NCBI GenBank assembly: GCA_017937765.1
Contig: JAGBCY010000033.1
Span: forward strand, 58,014 to 122,013
Direction: 5' to 3'
Origin: Alistipes sp.
Lineage (GTDB): Bacteria > Bacteroidota > Bacteroidia > Bacteroidales > Rikenellaceae
DNA length: 64,000 nt
Below the pieces are notes generated by a model. It saw nothing but the letters and a program-made list of their open reading frames with translations, ran no database searches and had not been told where the DNA came from. Of the stretch, positions 32,617 through 41,068 are shown one piece after another. The position numbers and the translations under genes are program-made. How positions within the stretch are numbered: the first letter of the stretch is position 1; every line of letters begins with the position of its first letter.

Positions 32617-33627
32617 CTATGACAAAGGAATCGTTGTGCCGGTTTCGCCCATCGAGTCCTCGCTCTCGGTGTCGAGCGAGATGCCCGCGCCCTTGTCGTC
32701 GCTTGTCAGCGCGATGCGGATGTTGTTCAGGCAGTTACGCTTCACCTGTATGGTCTTTGTGCCGAGGTCCTGCGTTACGCCGATGCCGCGCTTCCAGACT
32801 ACCGCCACGGTCAGATTCTCGGTGTAGTTATCGGCATACAGCCACGCGCTGTACGTGTCGTAGAAGGCGATAAACTGCTCCTCGCTCTCGTACGACGCGG
32901 TGTTTGTTGTGCTGTTGATAAAGGTGCGGTCGTTGTTATATACCTTCACGGTCACCTCGCCATCGGTCACGCCCGATAGCTCATACTTCAGTCTGAAGCC
33001 CACGCGCTTAAGCTCGATGTCCATTGTTGCCACCTCGCCATTGGGTGTGTACTTGTTTACCTCGCCGTAGAACCAATCGGTGCAGGTGGGGTATTTTGTA
33101 TTCAGTAACTCTCCCTCGCGAATATTTCCAAACCCGAAGTATGTTTTTTCCCAAGTTTTCGATGTCGCATCTACAGAGTTATAGTAATAAAGGATACCAT
33201 TGGAATTATAGTAAAATTCATTGGTTGGAATATAGCCACCGGTGTTAGTTTCGAATGGACCTACTTGTGGTGAATAAGTACTAAGTCCATTATTGGTTAA
33301 CGAGAAATGGTTGCTCAGATATGTCTTGGCATCCCTGATCATACAGACGCGAACATCATACGACGAACCGGTCTTTAGGTTAAGCTGCATCTTCGACACA
33401 TCGTCAAAAATACCCGCTGCAAACGCGCTACCATCCTTATAGACCTGTACGGCGTAGAGGTCGTTGAACGACGCCGAGCTACGCGAAAGCTCCTCCTCCG
33501 TTACACTGATCTCGCCAACGGTGTTGATGGTCACCAGACAATCGCGCACCTCAACGGTTGGCAGCTCCTCCTTCTGGCACGCAACAACGAGTGCCAATAG
33601 CGATATGATTACAAATATCCTCTTCAT
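32617..33627 (-). CDS. Fimbria-associated lipoprotein (paralogue 2)
   Basis: A 336-residue lipoprotein (Cys17, QKEE). Together with the upstream gene at 33633-34649 it forms a paralogous pair. Both have a segment YAVQVYKDGSAFAAGIFDDV or its equivalent, a following MQLNLKTGSSYDVRVCMIRD-like strand pair ending in DAK, and a late IELKRVGFRLKY strand. These resemble fimbrillin/FimB-type subunits of Bacteroidales pili, but the exact family is uncertain. The C-terminal tail is acidic (DTESEDS), as in the downstream gene (DTEDEGS). Probably an accessory or anchor subunit. Confidence 0.7.
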   Translation of the reverse strand: MKRIFVIISLLALVVACQKEELPTVEVRDCLVTINTVGEISVTEEELSRSSASFNDLYAVQVYKDGSAFAAGIFDDVSKMQLNLKTGSSYDVRVCMIRDAKTYLSNHFSLTNNGLSTYSPQVGPFETNTGGYIPTNEFYYNSNGILYYYNSVDATSKTWEKTYFGFGNIREGELLNTKYPTCTDWFYGEVNKYTPNGEVATMDIELKRVGFRLKYELSGVTDGEVTVKVYNNDRTFINSTTNTASYESEEQFIAFYDTYSAWLYADNYTENLTVAVVWKRGIGVTQDLGTKTIQVKRNCLNNIRIALTSDDKGAGISLDTESEDSMGETGTTIPLS

Positions 33628-33632
33628 AACAA

Positions 33633-34649
33633 TTAATTTTCAGGTTTCACAACAATATCAATAAGGCCATCGGTATTCAGACCCAAGTCGATGATATTCT
33701 CCTCGTTAAGCTCCTCCTCGACAATCGAAAGTGATGCGCCGGCGAGGTCGGGGCTAAGCTCAATGTTAACCGTGGTCATCACGTTACGCTTGAACTGAAC
33801 CTGCATACTCTTCGATAGGTCCCAAAGCACGCCGCGATCGCTATCGTACGCAAGAGATACTGTGGCAACCAGCGGCAGATCGTTGGAGTACACGCCCGCA
33901 ACATCGGGGAAGGTGTAGATGCGCTCGGTGCCTGCGTGGTCCCCTTCATATGTTGCCGAGTAAAAATCGCCCGCTGTCAATTGTAGGCTTCCCTGCTGAA
34001 CGCCCGAGACAACGAACTTAGCACCAAATACCACGCGCTTAAGGTAGATGTCGATGGTGCCGTTAGGAACAGGCACATAACCCCTAGTGATGCCGTAGAA
34101 ACGGTTTACCTGAGGGTAGGTCGTGTAGTTCGACGTTGAGGGCGATGTTATCGAGGCTAAGTGTGTATCGCTCTTGCCCAAGCCCGTGAAGTAGGTCGAT
34201 GTGCCGATAATAAAGGCGTTGCCCACGAGCGTAGAGTTCGACGCATTGGTCTGGAACGGGTAGGCGTAGCCCGAGTAGGTGTTGTTGAATGCCTGACCGT
34301 AGTAGATGGTATTCTTGGCATCCTTGATCAGGGAGCAGTAGATGTCGTACTTATGGTTCGACAACAGCGTGATGGTCATATCCGCCACATTGTCAAAGAG
34401 TCCATAGGCGTAGATGTCGTTCACCGAGCCGTCGCCCTCCATGTCGTAGTAGACATTCAAGGCATAGGCATCGTCGGTCGAGGCGGCACGCGTCAAGGGG
34501 TCCTGCGTAACGTCGACACTGAAGTCACCAGCAAGATTTAGCGACACGGTCATCGGCTCGTGCTCGACGACGTCGATGTCGGCCTTCTGGCAGCTGCTCA
34601 CTCCGAGCACCAGAAGCACAAGAGGCAATAGGGTATTAAATCTTATCAT
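33633..34649 (-). CDS. Fimbria-associated lipoprotein (paralogue 1)
   Basis: The first gene of the operon, encoding a 338-residue lipoprotein (Cys20, LGVSSCQKAD). It is paralogous to the next gene: YALNVYYDMEGDGSVNDIYA, YGLFDNVADMTITLLSNHKY, SLIKDAKN and IDIYLKRVVFGAKFV align with the equivalents there. The ATG at 34649 is preferred to an upstream in-frame start at 34697 because it begins the signal peptide. A -7 box (34715-34708) lies 59 bases upstream. Likely a surface or pilus component; no catalytic motif. Confidence 0.75.
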   Translation of the reverse strand: MIRFNTLLPLVLLVLGVSSCQKADIDVVEHEPMTVSLNLAGDFSVDVTQDPLTRAASTDDAYALNVYYDMEGDGSVNDIYAYGLFDNVADMTITLLSNHKYDIYCSLIKDAKNTIYYGQAFNNTYSGYAYPFQTNASNSTLVGNAFIIGTSTYFTGLGKSDTHLASITSPSTSNYTTYPQVNRFYGITRGYVPVPNGTIDIYLKRVVFGAKFVVSGVQQGSLQLTAGDFYSATYEGDHAGTERIYTFPDVAGVYSNDLPLVATVSLAYDSDRGVLWDLSKSMQVQFKRNVMTTVNIELSPDLAGASLSIVEEELNEENIIDLGLNTDGLIDIVVKPEN

Positions 34650-34707
34650 AGAAAATGTGTTTAATGTTTCGGTAACCAATGGCGGCCTTTCGAGCAAAAA
34701 AGCATAG

Positions 34708-34715
34708 CAAAGATA
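34708..34715 (-). promoter_or_regulatory. -7 box of the fimbrial lipoprotein operon
   Basis: TATCTTTG followed by C on the minus strand matches the Bacteroidota -7 consensus. The -33 position has no TTTG. The remaining spacer to 34838 has no recognised feature. Confidence 0.45.
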
Positions 34716-34837
34716 TATAATTATTCGTTTGGTTGTACCCCGCGCGCGATAATTTTATCTTATGCCTCGGGATGGTTTTATGATAGAATTCTATCCCGTC
34801 AGTCGGCTCGCGCCGAGGATATACCCCGCGGCTCGAG

Positions 34838-34872
34838 ACAAAAAAGAGAGGAGTGTCGTGGCACTCCTCTCT
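34838..34872 (-). terminator. Rho-independent terminator
   Basis: A perfect 11-bp stem (34845-34855 with 34862-34872, core GGAGTG/CACTCC) is followed on the minus strand by a run of six T. It ends the operon that finishes with the gene at 35073-36392. Confidence 0.85.
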
Positions 34873-34949
34873 CTTGCGTAGAGCATAAATATCTGAATAT
34901 CTTGAATATTAATGGCGCGGTGTCGGCCTGCTAAACCCACATCCTTAAA

Positions 34950-35075
34950 CGAGGCTCCTGCGCCATCAAGCCCCTCCCGAACAACGAGGCACCTGCGCCA
35001 TCACCCCCTTCCTAACGACGAGGCTCCTGCATCACCCCCTCCCGAACAACGAGGCTCCTGCATCACCCCCCCCTA
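34950..35075. repeat. 31-35-bp GC-rich tandem repeat abutting a gene end
   Basis: Four copies of a unit starting CGAGGCTCCTGC begin at 34950, 34985, 35019 and 35050. They contain C-rich stretches and CCGAACAA or CCTAACGA. A degenerate fifth (ACAACATCGAGGC) lies inside the last codons of the lipoprotein gene that stops at 35073. The array lies between stop codon and terminator and is not open in a conserved frame. Confidence 0.75.
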
Positions 35076-36392
35076 CAACATCGAGGCGATGAACGAGGGT
35101 ATGGCATCCTCCGGGGTCAAGGCATAGAACTTGCCGTCGATGTCGGCCATAAAGAACATCTGTGTGAACTTCGGATAGCTCGGCACATTGACGCCATAGC
35201 GCACAATGGCACGCTTGCCGTCGTCGAGGATGCCCGCAATGGCGATATAGTAGTCGCCATCCTTATTGTCGTAGAAGTAGCCATCCTCGTCGCCCGCGAA
35301 GAGGTAGATATCCGCCGTGCCGTAGTCCGCGCCCAAGTCGTAGTCCTCGGCAACGAGCTGCGAGTAGAAGAACATAGCGTCGAGCTCGGCGTCGTACTCC
35401 ACCTCGATGGCGAGGTCGTCGAAGCCCTCCCAGCCAGTCATATAGAACGACGTGTTGGCATAGCACTTCGTGATCTCCACGTCGCTGACTACGCCATTCT
35501 GGCCCTCGATGCTCCACTTGCCTAACCAAGCCTTGTAGGCGGGTGATGCCATCTGCTCCTCGACTTCGAATTCGTCGCTCACGGCAAACAGACCGCTCAC
35601 CTCGCCCGAGGGCGTAAAGCCCACAGCCAAAGCGCGATAGAGCCCCGGCTCGAGATCGAAGGGGTCGGCACCGTTGCCCGTGTAGAGCATATCGGCAAAC
35701 TTGAACGACGTGCCATTCTCGCGGTTGTACTCCTTTAGGTACTCCTTGAGGTCGATGGCCATAGCATCGGCCAAGTCGCGCATCTGGTAGGGGTCGTAGT
35801 GCTCGGCGTAGACGAGCGTGATGGCATAGCTGTTGTTGTCGGTGCTGATGACGCGCACGACGTGTTTGAAGATCTCGCCGTCGATCTTGTCCTTGCCGAC
35901 GTACATCACCCTCCACGCCTCGTTCTCGCGCATACCGTTGTACTCGTCGGTCTCGCCACCCGAGGCCTTGAGCGTCTTAAACTCCACGGCCACAATATCA
36001 CCGTATGTCTTGCCCTCGGCAGTGCAGCCCACGGCGACATACTTGTACGACGTGTCGGGCTTGAGATCCTCGAGGATGGTGACATACTGGCGCGTTTGGT
36101 GTAGCTCCGAGGGGTCGATGCCCGCGGCGATATGCTCCGTGACAAGCTGCTGGAGTGACGCCGAGGAGATGTTCTCAGTAACAAAGCCGAGCCACGTCTT
36201 TGCCGTGTCATCCTCGTGTGTAACCTTAATTTTTGCTGTTATCGTGGTAATGTCGCTGACTTCGACATTCAGCCTAAGCTCTTGAGCCGAGGGCTTCTTG
36301 TCGTTGTTGTCATCGCCGCCACAACCTACGACAATGGCTATGGCCGCAATTGCAACCATAGCCCTCGTAATATAGGTTTTTATAGGGTTCAT
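35073..36392 (-). CDS. Surface lipoprotein with Ig-like domain
   Basis: A lipoprotein of 439 residues (Cys24, then GGDDNNDKK). The N-terminal segment (about 35-140) follows the same plan as the lipoprotein at 121-2223: SDITTITAKIKVTHEDD, WLGFVTENIS, LKPDTSYKYVAVGCT. The C-terminal half contains a separate domain with WLGKWSIEGQNGV and repeated Asp-rich strands (FAGDEDGYFYDNKDGDYYIA), possibly metal-binding or carbohydrate-binding. The family was not recognised. It is the last gene of the operon starting at 45366, and its stop codon adjoins a tandem repeat. Confidence 0.75.
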   Translation of the reverse strand: MNPIKTYITRAMVAIAAIAIVVGCGGDDNNDKKPSAQELRLNVEVSDITTITAKIKVTHEDDTAKTWLGFVTENISSASLQQLVTEHIAAGIDPSELHQTRQYVTILEDLKPDTSYKYVAVGCTAEGKTYGDIVAVEFKTLKASGGETDEYNGMRENEAWRVMYVGKDKIDGEIFKHVVRVISTDNNSYAITLVYAEHYDPYQMRDLADAMAIDLKEYLKEYNRENGTSFKFADMLYTGNGADPFDLEPGLYRALAVGFTPSGEVSGLFAVSDEFEVEEQMASPAYKAWLGKWSIEGQNGVVSDVEITKCYANTSFYMTGWEGFDDLAIEVEYDAELDAMFFYSQLVAEDYDLGADYGTADIYLFAGDEDGYFYDNKDGDYYIAIAGILDDGKRAIVRYGVNVPSYPKFTQMFFMADIDGKFYALTPEDAIPSFIASML

Positions 36393-36424
36393 AACTTATT
36401 ATTCAAAAATTAGTTAGCGGCTAA

Positions 36425-39241
36425 CTATTTCTGCTTTTTGTAGATAGCAATATTATTAGCATCCAATGTAGTGCCCTCAGCATCGAGCTTGAAGGCCGAA
36501 AAGTTGGTGCCCGTCTTACTGTTAAACTTGATGATTCGTGGGTAAGAACTCTGAACTGTTGCGACACCCGTAGCTGCATCAATGGTTATAGCATACGATG
36601 TCGTGTTGTTAGCACCACTACTTGCTGCACGACCCTTAAGTCCCGATGACGGAGCGTTGAGATAGTAGTCTGTGCCCTTGTGCGTAAATTGGAACGCGAA
36701 CTCTCCGTCGTTCAAACCAGCCTTGATAGTAAGAAGCATTACGCCCTTCTCCTCAGCATCGTAGATGACGTTGCCAGACTTTTCGATATCAACGGCAGGG
36801 ATGGTTGAGACACCTGTGGCTGAAGCAGAGCTTGCAAGGCAGCCGAGTGCCTTATCGCTACCAACTGCAACAATAATCACCTCGTCGTCTACGGTGAGTG
36901 TCGAAGCATCTGTAACAAGCTCGTATCCGAGTTTATTCGCAGGATTAATGCCCTGCTGAGCGATAATTGTAGCAGAGGTCAAACCATAGGTGAATGTTAC
37001 AGCGGCCTCACGGACATACGATGTAGTATTCTCCGATGTGAAATTGATGGTTGCGGTATTATCAGCAAATGAGAACTCTGCGTAGTCGTTCTCGGCCATA
37101 GTAGCCTCAACAGCCTCGGGAACAGCGATGTTGCCATTGTTGTATGTCGAAACTTTAATCTCAACGCTACCACCAGTGTAGTCAGCGGCAAGACCCAACT
37201 CTGTTGTAAGGCCATAGTGACCCTTATAGGTAGAGTAGTGTGAGCTATTACCTCCCTTACCTGATCCAACAGGCACGGTCGTTACGGTCATCACATCGCC
37301 AACCTTAACGTCAATATCTGTATTGCCCGACACCTTTTTGCCGCCATCGGTGTAGAGGTATGTTATGGTTGCAATGTTGTTGTTGCCGTCGGTGAGCTTG
37401 AATGTACCACTGTTCGACGTTGTCATCTCTGTAATTCTACCAGTAAGCTTGTAGCTAGAGTTCTCATCCTTAGCCAACTTAATGAACTCAGCGATAGTAA
37501 TCTCCTGGGGTGCCCCCTTTTGTGTAATGTTAAACGACCACGTGAGCGACTCCTTGCCCTCCATCGTTGCGGTGATGGTAACAGTTGTCTCGCGCTTAGC
37601 TCCCGTGTTGGGCTCGGCAGTGTAGGTGAGGTAGTTGTTCTCAGCATCGTAAGCCACGCTCAACCACTCGGCCTCAGCCTCAGCTGCAATTGTCCACGCG
37701 CCAACGTAGTTGAAGGTCACCTGCTCTGTGCTGATAGCCGTAGGCTCCGTAGCACCCTCCTCAGCGATTACAACCGTCTCATCAGCCTCGGGGACAGTGA
37801 TGTTGGCATTAATAACAGGGATAGTACCAACAGCTCCCTCGAGCTTGTAGATACAAACCTGATTGTTGCCTGTAGGCTCAGATGTTGTGCAGTCAAATCT
37901 TCGAGAGCCGGCCGAAGTACTATGATAATATCTCCACCACTTATACGTCTTCTCAATCTCCGAAGCACAGAGCGTTGCAGCACCATCTTTGATGGTTACA
38001 TCGAAGAGTGTGTTAACATCGCAGAAAGCCTGAAGCTTAGGCGAATAATTCGAGCCAGTAGCATATACAAAACCTGCGCTGGTATCACCCTCATAATCAA
38101 CACCATTATAGAAATCAAATGCCACACGATTAGCATCTCGCTGCATAAGGGTATAGCACTGCATTCTATTATCTACCGATGTCTCTGCAGTAGCAATTGG
38201 GTGGTATAGATAATCACCAAACTTGACAACCTCCGTTTGAGAAGCAATAGGATAGTTAGTGCCCTGCTTACCGATTACGTAGTTATGGTTCTTCGCCGCG
38301 ATAGTCACGATATCGCCCTCCTTCAACGTTGAGGCATCCTTAACGAGAGTCCACTTCTCGCTGGCAGCAACGCCCATCATATTCACACCAAAGCGGTTAA
38401 CCATACCGGCCTCAAACGTGAGCGACTTATCCTCGGGGATAGTGCCCTGCTTCAGGTAGATCTTCTTGTTGGTGATGACGGTAATCGTGTAGCTATCGCC
38501 AGTTTCCAAAGTGGTAGGAAGCACCGTGAAGTAGACGTCGCTTGTCGATGTGGTGGCAACGCTTACGCTGCTAACACCCTCATTTACAGCGAACTCGTGG
38601 GGTGCGTTGGGGTCGGTAGTGATGCTGCCCGCAAGGCTCTTGCCCTCGGCCGTGAACACCACCTTCTCAACCTCGTCGCCAAGCTCCACGCCGAAGTTCT
38701 TGAGCGTCATCTTAACAACGGCAGCCACACGCGTGAACTGCACCATCTGTGCGGTCGTGGGCTGAGCATCCGTAACCACAACCTTCGACACCATAAGGTC
38801 GGCGTTGGGGTCGTACGACGTCTCGGCCATAGTCTGGCTTGCGGGCAGTGCGAGAGTAGCTGAACTAATACTCTCGGCCGCTACATAACCACTTGCGGGA
38901 TAAACGGTTACATACTGATACGATGCCTTGTCATCGTTAGCAGGGAAGGCTGCGCTAATATGGGCCTTGCCATCCACGTTCTCGTACGTGACGTTCGATG
39001 CTACGGCAAGAGCATCGGTTGCTTCGAGCACGGCGAATGTCTCGTTCGCGCTCCAGCTAAACACAGGCTTGTCGCCCGTTGTGTCGACAGCGGTACGTGT
39101 CGCCTCGGCCTCGGCAACGAAGGTTACGACCACCTCATTCTGAATGGGATTTCTGTTGGGCTCGTCAAACTCATTCTGGCAGGCCGAAAGTCCAATTGCT
39201 GCTCCAGCAACGACCATCAAAAGTTGAAAAAACTTCTTCAT
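36425..39241 (-). CDS. Large multidomain lipoprotein: fimbrillin-like, BACON and OB-fold modules
   Basis: A lipoprotein of 938 residues (Cys21, QNEFDEP). The N-terminal third (about 30-310) has a fimbrillin-like pattern (TRTAVDTTGDKPVFSWSANE, AALPASQTMAETSYDPNADL-like strands, FEAGMVNRFGVNM). The middle contains a BACON domain (WLSVAYDAENNYLTYTAEPN, WSFNITQKGAPQ) and an OB-fold-like segment (YKLTGRITEMTTSNSGTFKL). A second BACON-like part and a C-terminal beta domain follow. The ATG at 39241 gives a proper signal peptide; the frame is open further upstream. The peptide gene ends 13 bases upstream. Likely surface adhesion or glycan binding. Confidence 0.8.
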   Translation of the reverse strand: MKKFFQLLMVVAGAAIGLSACQNEFDEPNRNPIQNEVVVTFVAEAEATRTAVDTTGDKPVFSWSANETFAVLEATDALAVASNVTYENVDGKAHISAAFPANDDKASYQYVTVYPASGYVAAESISSATLALPASQTMAETSYDPNADLMVSKVVVTDAQPTTAQMVQFTRVAAVVKMTLKNFGVELGDEVEKVVFTAEGKSLAGSITTDPNAPHEFAVNEGVSSVSVATTSTSDVYFTVLPTTLETGDSYTITVITNKKIYLKQGTIPEDKSLTFEAGMVNRFGVNMMGVAASEKWTLVKDASTLKEGDIVTIAAKNHNYVIGKQGTNYPIASQTEVVKFGDYLYHPIATAETSVDNRMQCYTLMQRDANRVAFDFYNGVDYEGDTSAGFVYATGSNYSPKLQAFCDVNTLFDVTIKDGAATLCASEIEKTYKWWRYYHSTSAGSRRFDCTTSEPTGNNQVCIYKLEGAVGTIPVINANITVPEADETVVIAEEGATEPTAISTEQVTFNYVGAWTIAAEAEAEWLSVAYDAENNYLTYTAEPNTGAKRETTVTITATMEGKESLTWSFNITQKGAPQEITIAEFIKLAKDENSSYKLTGRITEMTTSNSGTFKLTDGNNNIATITYLYTDGGKKVSGNTDIDVKVGDVMTVTTVPVGSGKGGNSSHYSTYKGHYGLTTELGLAADYTGGSVEIKVSTYNNGNIAVPEAVEATMAENDYAEFSFADNTATINFTSENTTSYVREAAVTFTYGLTSATIIAQQGINPANKLGYELVTDASTLTVDDEVIIVAVGSDKALGCLASSASATGVSTIPAVDIEKSGNVIYDAEEKGVMLLTIKAGLNDGEFAFQFTHKGTDYYLNAPSSGLKGRAASSGANNTTSYAITIDAATGVATVQSSYPRIIKFNSKTGTNFSAFKLDAEGTTLDANNIAIYKKQK

Positions 39242-39254
39242 AGCTTCATCAATT

Positions 39255-39401
39255 TTAGAGGTCACCATCGTAATCGTTATAGCCAGAATCCTGACCTGCA
39301 TCGCCTGCGTCGCCATAGCTCGCGCTAAAGCCACGCTCTACCTCGAGCTCCAAAACCTCTGCGCTTGGAGCCTGATAATTAGTTGTTTGTACTCTCTTCA
39401 T
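39255..39401 (-). CDS. 48-residue peptide with EVLELEVE-GFSAS motif
   Basis: A short open frame beginning MKRVQTTNYQAPSAEVLELE, then VERGFSAS and a tail of Gly, Asp, Tyr and Gln. It shares the opening Pro-Ser-x-Glu-Val-x-Glu-x-Glu and Gly-Phe-x-Ala-Ser with the peptide at 31100-31231, while the tails differ. It lies between two lipoprotein genes with short spacers. Product and fate unknown. Confidence 0.7.
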   Translation of the reverse strand: MKRVQTTNYQAPSAEVLELEVERGFSASYGDAGDAGQDSGYNDYDGDL

Positions 39402-39428
39402 AACTTTGTTTTATTTATTTAATTTAGA

Positions 39429-41057
39429 TTATTTCTGCTCTCTCACGCAGCGTACCGAGGCTCCGTAGGCACGTGCGCCGTAGGAATACCACGATCCCGC
39501 AACCGTCTCATCCAGCAGCGGATAGATGCCGTAGTAGATGTCGTTGAACGCCACGAAAAGGGTTGCGGCTTTACCAAAGCCCGATGCCCCATTGCCGAAG
39601 CTCTCGGCCGTCCAGTAGAGCATCTTCTCCGATGTCTCGCCAATGAGGCCCGAGACATCGTAGTTGCCCGTCGCAGGGAAGAAGTCGCCATTGCCTCCCG
39701 TCCAACGCCAGCCGTAGGCCTCCTTGGTCCACTGGTGGCTGAGGTAGGTGCAGGCGTACTCCGCTGGTATATCGCCAAATGCCCCGCGCGGAGGTACGCA
39801 GTAGCCCGCAGGACAGGGGTCGAATATGGTCTTATACTCGGTGCCCGGCTCGGCATCGCCCCATAGCTGCGAATCCGACTGCATCATCACGCCCGACGTG
39901 TTCATCAGGTCCTGCTGCATATACCAGTCGAAGAGGTACTCGCCGATGGGTATATCCGTACGGCAGGCGAGCAACGTCGTGGGGTGCTCGAGGGCATACT
40001 CTATGTTGCCCGGGGCGTTGAGTGCGACGGGTGCGGGGTAGCCCACATATTGCCACTCGTAGCGGCCATTGCCTGTCTGCAAATTATTGATGTTCACCGC
40101 CACGCGATTTACCTCGATCTCGGCCTGGATAGCGGCGTACTCCTCCTCTGTCTCGGTGAGGTTGTAGTCCTCGTCGTAGCTATGCGTCGGCATCTCGACA
40201 TAGGCTGCGGGCGAGGGTAGGAACGGCTCCTTACGGCCCCACTGGTAGAGCATTCCGCGGTTAGCGATGTCGTCCATATCGGTGGTGAGTGCGCCGAGGT
40301 TGCGATCCATCCACTCCAGACCGTTTGCCTCCGAGTGGCCTATCTCGGCGTCGGTGACCCACAGATGCCAGCTCCAGAGCAGTTTGCCGCCACCATTGTA
40401 GATGGCAACGAGGGCATTACCCTCGGTCGCGCCCGTGCGGAGGTAGATGCACTTATCGTCGGCAGAGTAAATGGGCGTCGAGTCGATGATGTGCACGCTT
40501 CGTGTCTTGTCACCATCGAACGTCGCCTCCCACACAACATCGGCATAGGCAGCCCCCGTGATTGCGGCGTCGTAGGTCGCCATATAGCGCGAGCGACCAT
40601 CCCTCGCTCCGTTGCCCTTGATATCGGCGCGGAACTTCACGATGCGCTGCGTGGGGCAGATATAGCAGTTGGCTGTGGCTTCGGCCGAGAGGTCGAGACT
40701 CTCGTCGCCCAGCTGCGTGAGCTTGAAGCGAGCCTTCGAGGTGTCGGGGTCGCTACCCGCAACGATGTCGATGATGGCCATACGGCTCTCGTGTGTGTCG
40801 TTTGCATCGACGTAGAGCTTCAGCGAGTTGGCCTCGATGCTGAGGTCTACCCACTCGACGTTACACTCCGCGCTCCACGACTCACGGTTCGACGACACGA
40901 ATATCTCCTTAACACCACCCGTGCGCTCCACAACGGCACTCCTCGACGATAGCTCGACATTGGCATAGTCGGGTTCGGGGTATATGATCTTGGCTGGCTC
41001 CGACGTACAGCCAAGCGCAGTGATAATCAGCGTAATATATATAAAAATTCTCTTCAT
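39429..41057 (-). CDS. BACON and FISUMP-domain surface lipoprotein
   Basis: A lipoprotein of 542 residues (Cys17, TSEPAK). A BACON-like domain (about 35-125, with WSAECNVEWVDLSIEAN) is followed by a beta domain and a FISUMP domain starting near GLEWMDRNLGALTTDMDDIA and MLYQWGRKEPF. It ends YGASVRCVREQ, like the FISUMP protein at 29677-31002 (LLRCVKE). The ATG at 41057 starts the signal peptide and is chosen over an upstream frame extension. It lies between the LRR lipoprotein and the 48-residue peptide, in one operon. Probably a surface tip or adhesin protein. Confidence 0.85.
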   Translation of the reverse strand: MKRIFIYITLIITALGCTSEPAKIIYPEPDYANVELSSRSAVVERTGGVKEIFVSSNRESWSAECNVEWVDLSIEANSLKLYVDANDTHESRMAIIDIVAGSDPDTSKARFKLTQLGDESLDLSAEATANCYICPTQRIVKFRADIKGNGARDGRSRYMATYDAAITGAAYADVVWEATFDGDKTRSVHIIDSTPIYSADDKCIYLRTGATEGNALVAIYNGGGKLLWSWHLWVTDAEIGHSEANGLEWMDRNLGALTTDMDDIANRGMLYQWGRKEPFLPSPAAYVEMPTHSYDEDYNLTETEEEYAAIQAEIEVNRVAVNINNLQTGNGRYEWQYVGYPAPVALNAPGNIEYALEHPTTLLACRTDIPIGEYLFDWYMQQDLMNTSGVMMQSDSQLWGDAEPGTEYKTIFDPCPAGYCVPPRGAFGDIPAEYACTYLSHQWTKEAYGWRWTGGNGDFFPATGNYDVSGLIGETSEKMLYWTAESFGNGASGFGKAATLFVAFNDIYYGIYPLLDETVAGSWYSYGARAYGASVRCVREQK

Positions 41058-41068
41058 AACGATTCTGT

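Noticed and set aside
34950-35075. Possible CRISPR array
   Set aside because: Direct tandem units without spacers, and GC-rich minisatellite character.
39242-39334. Extended N-terminus of the large BACON lipoprotein
   Set aside because: The extra 31 residues overlap the 48-residue peptide gene and precede a complete lipoprotein signal.
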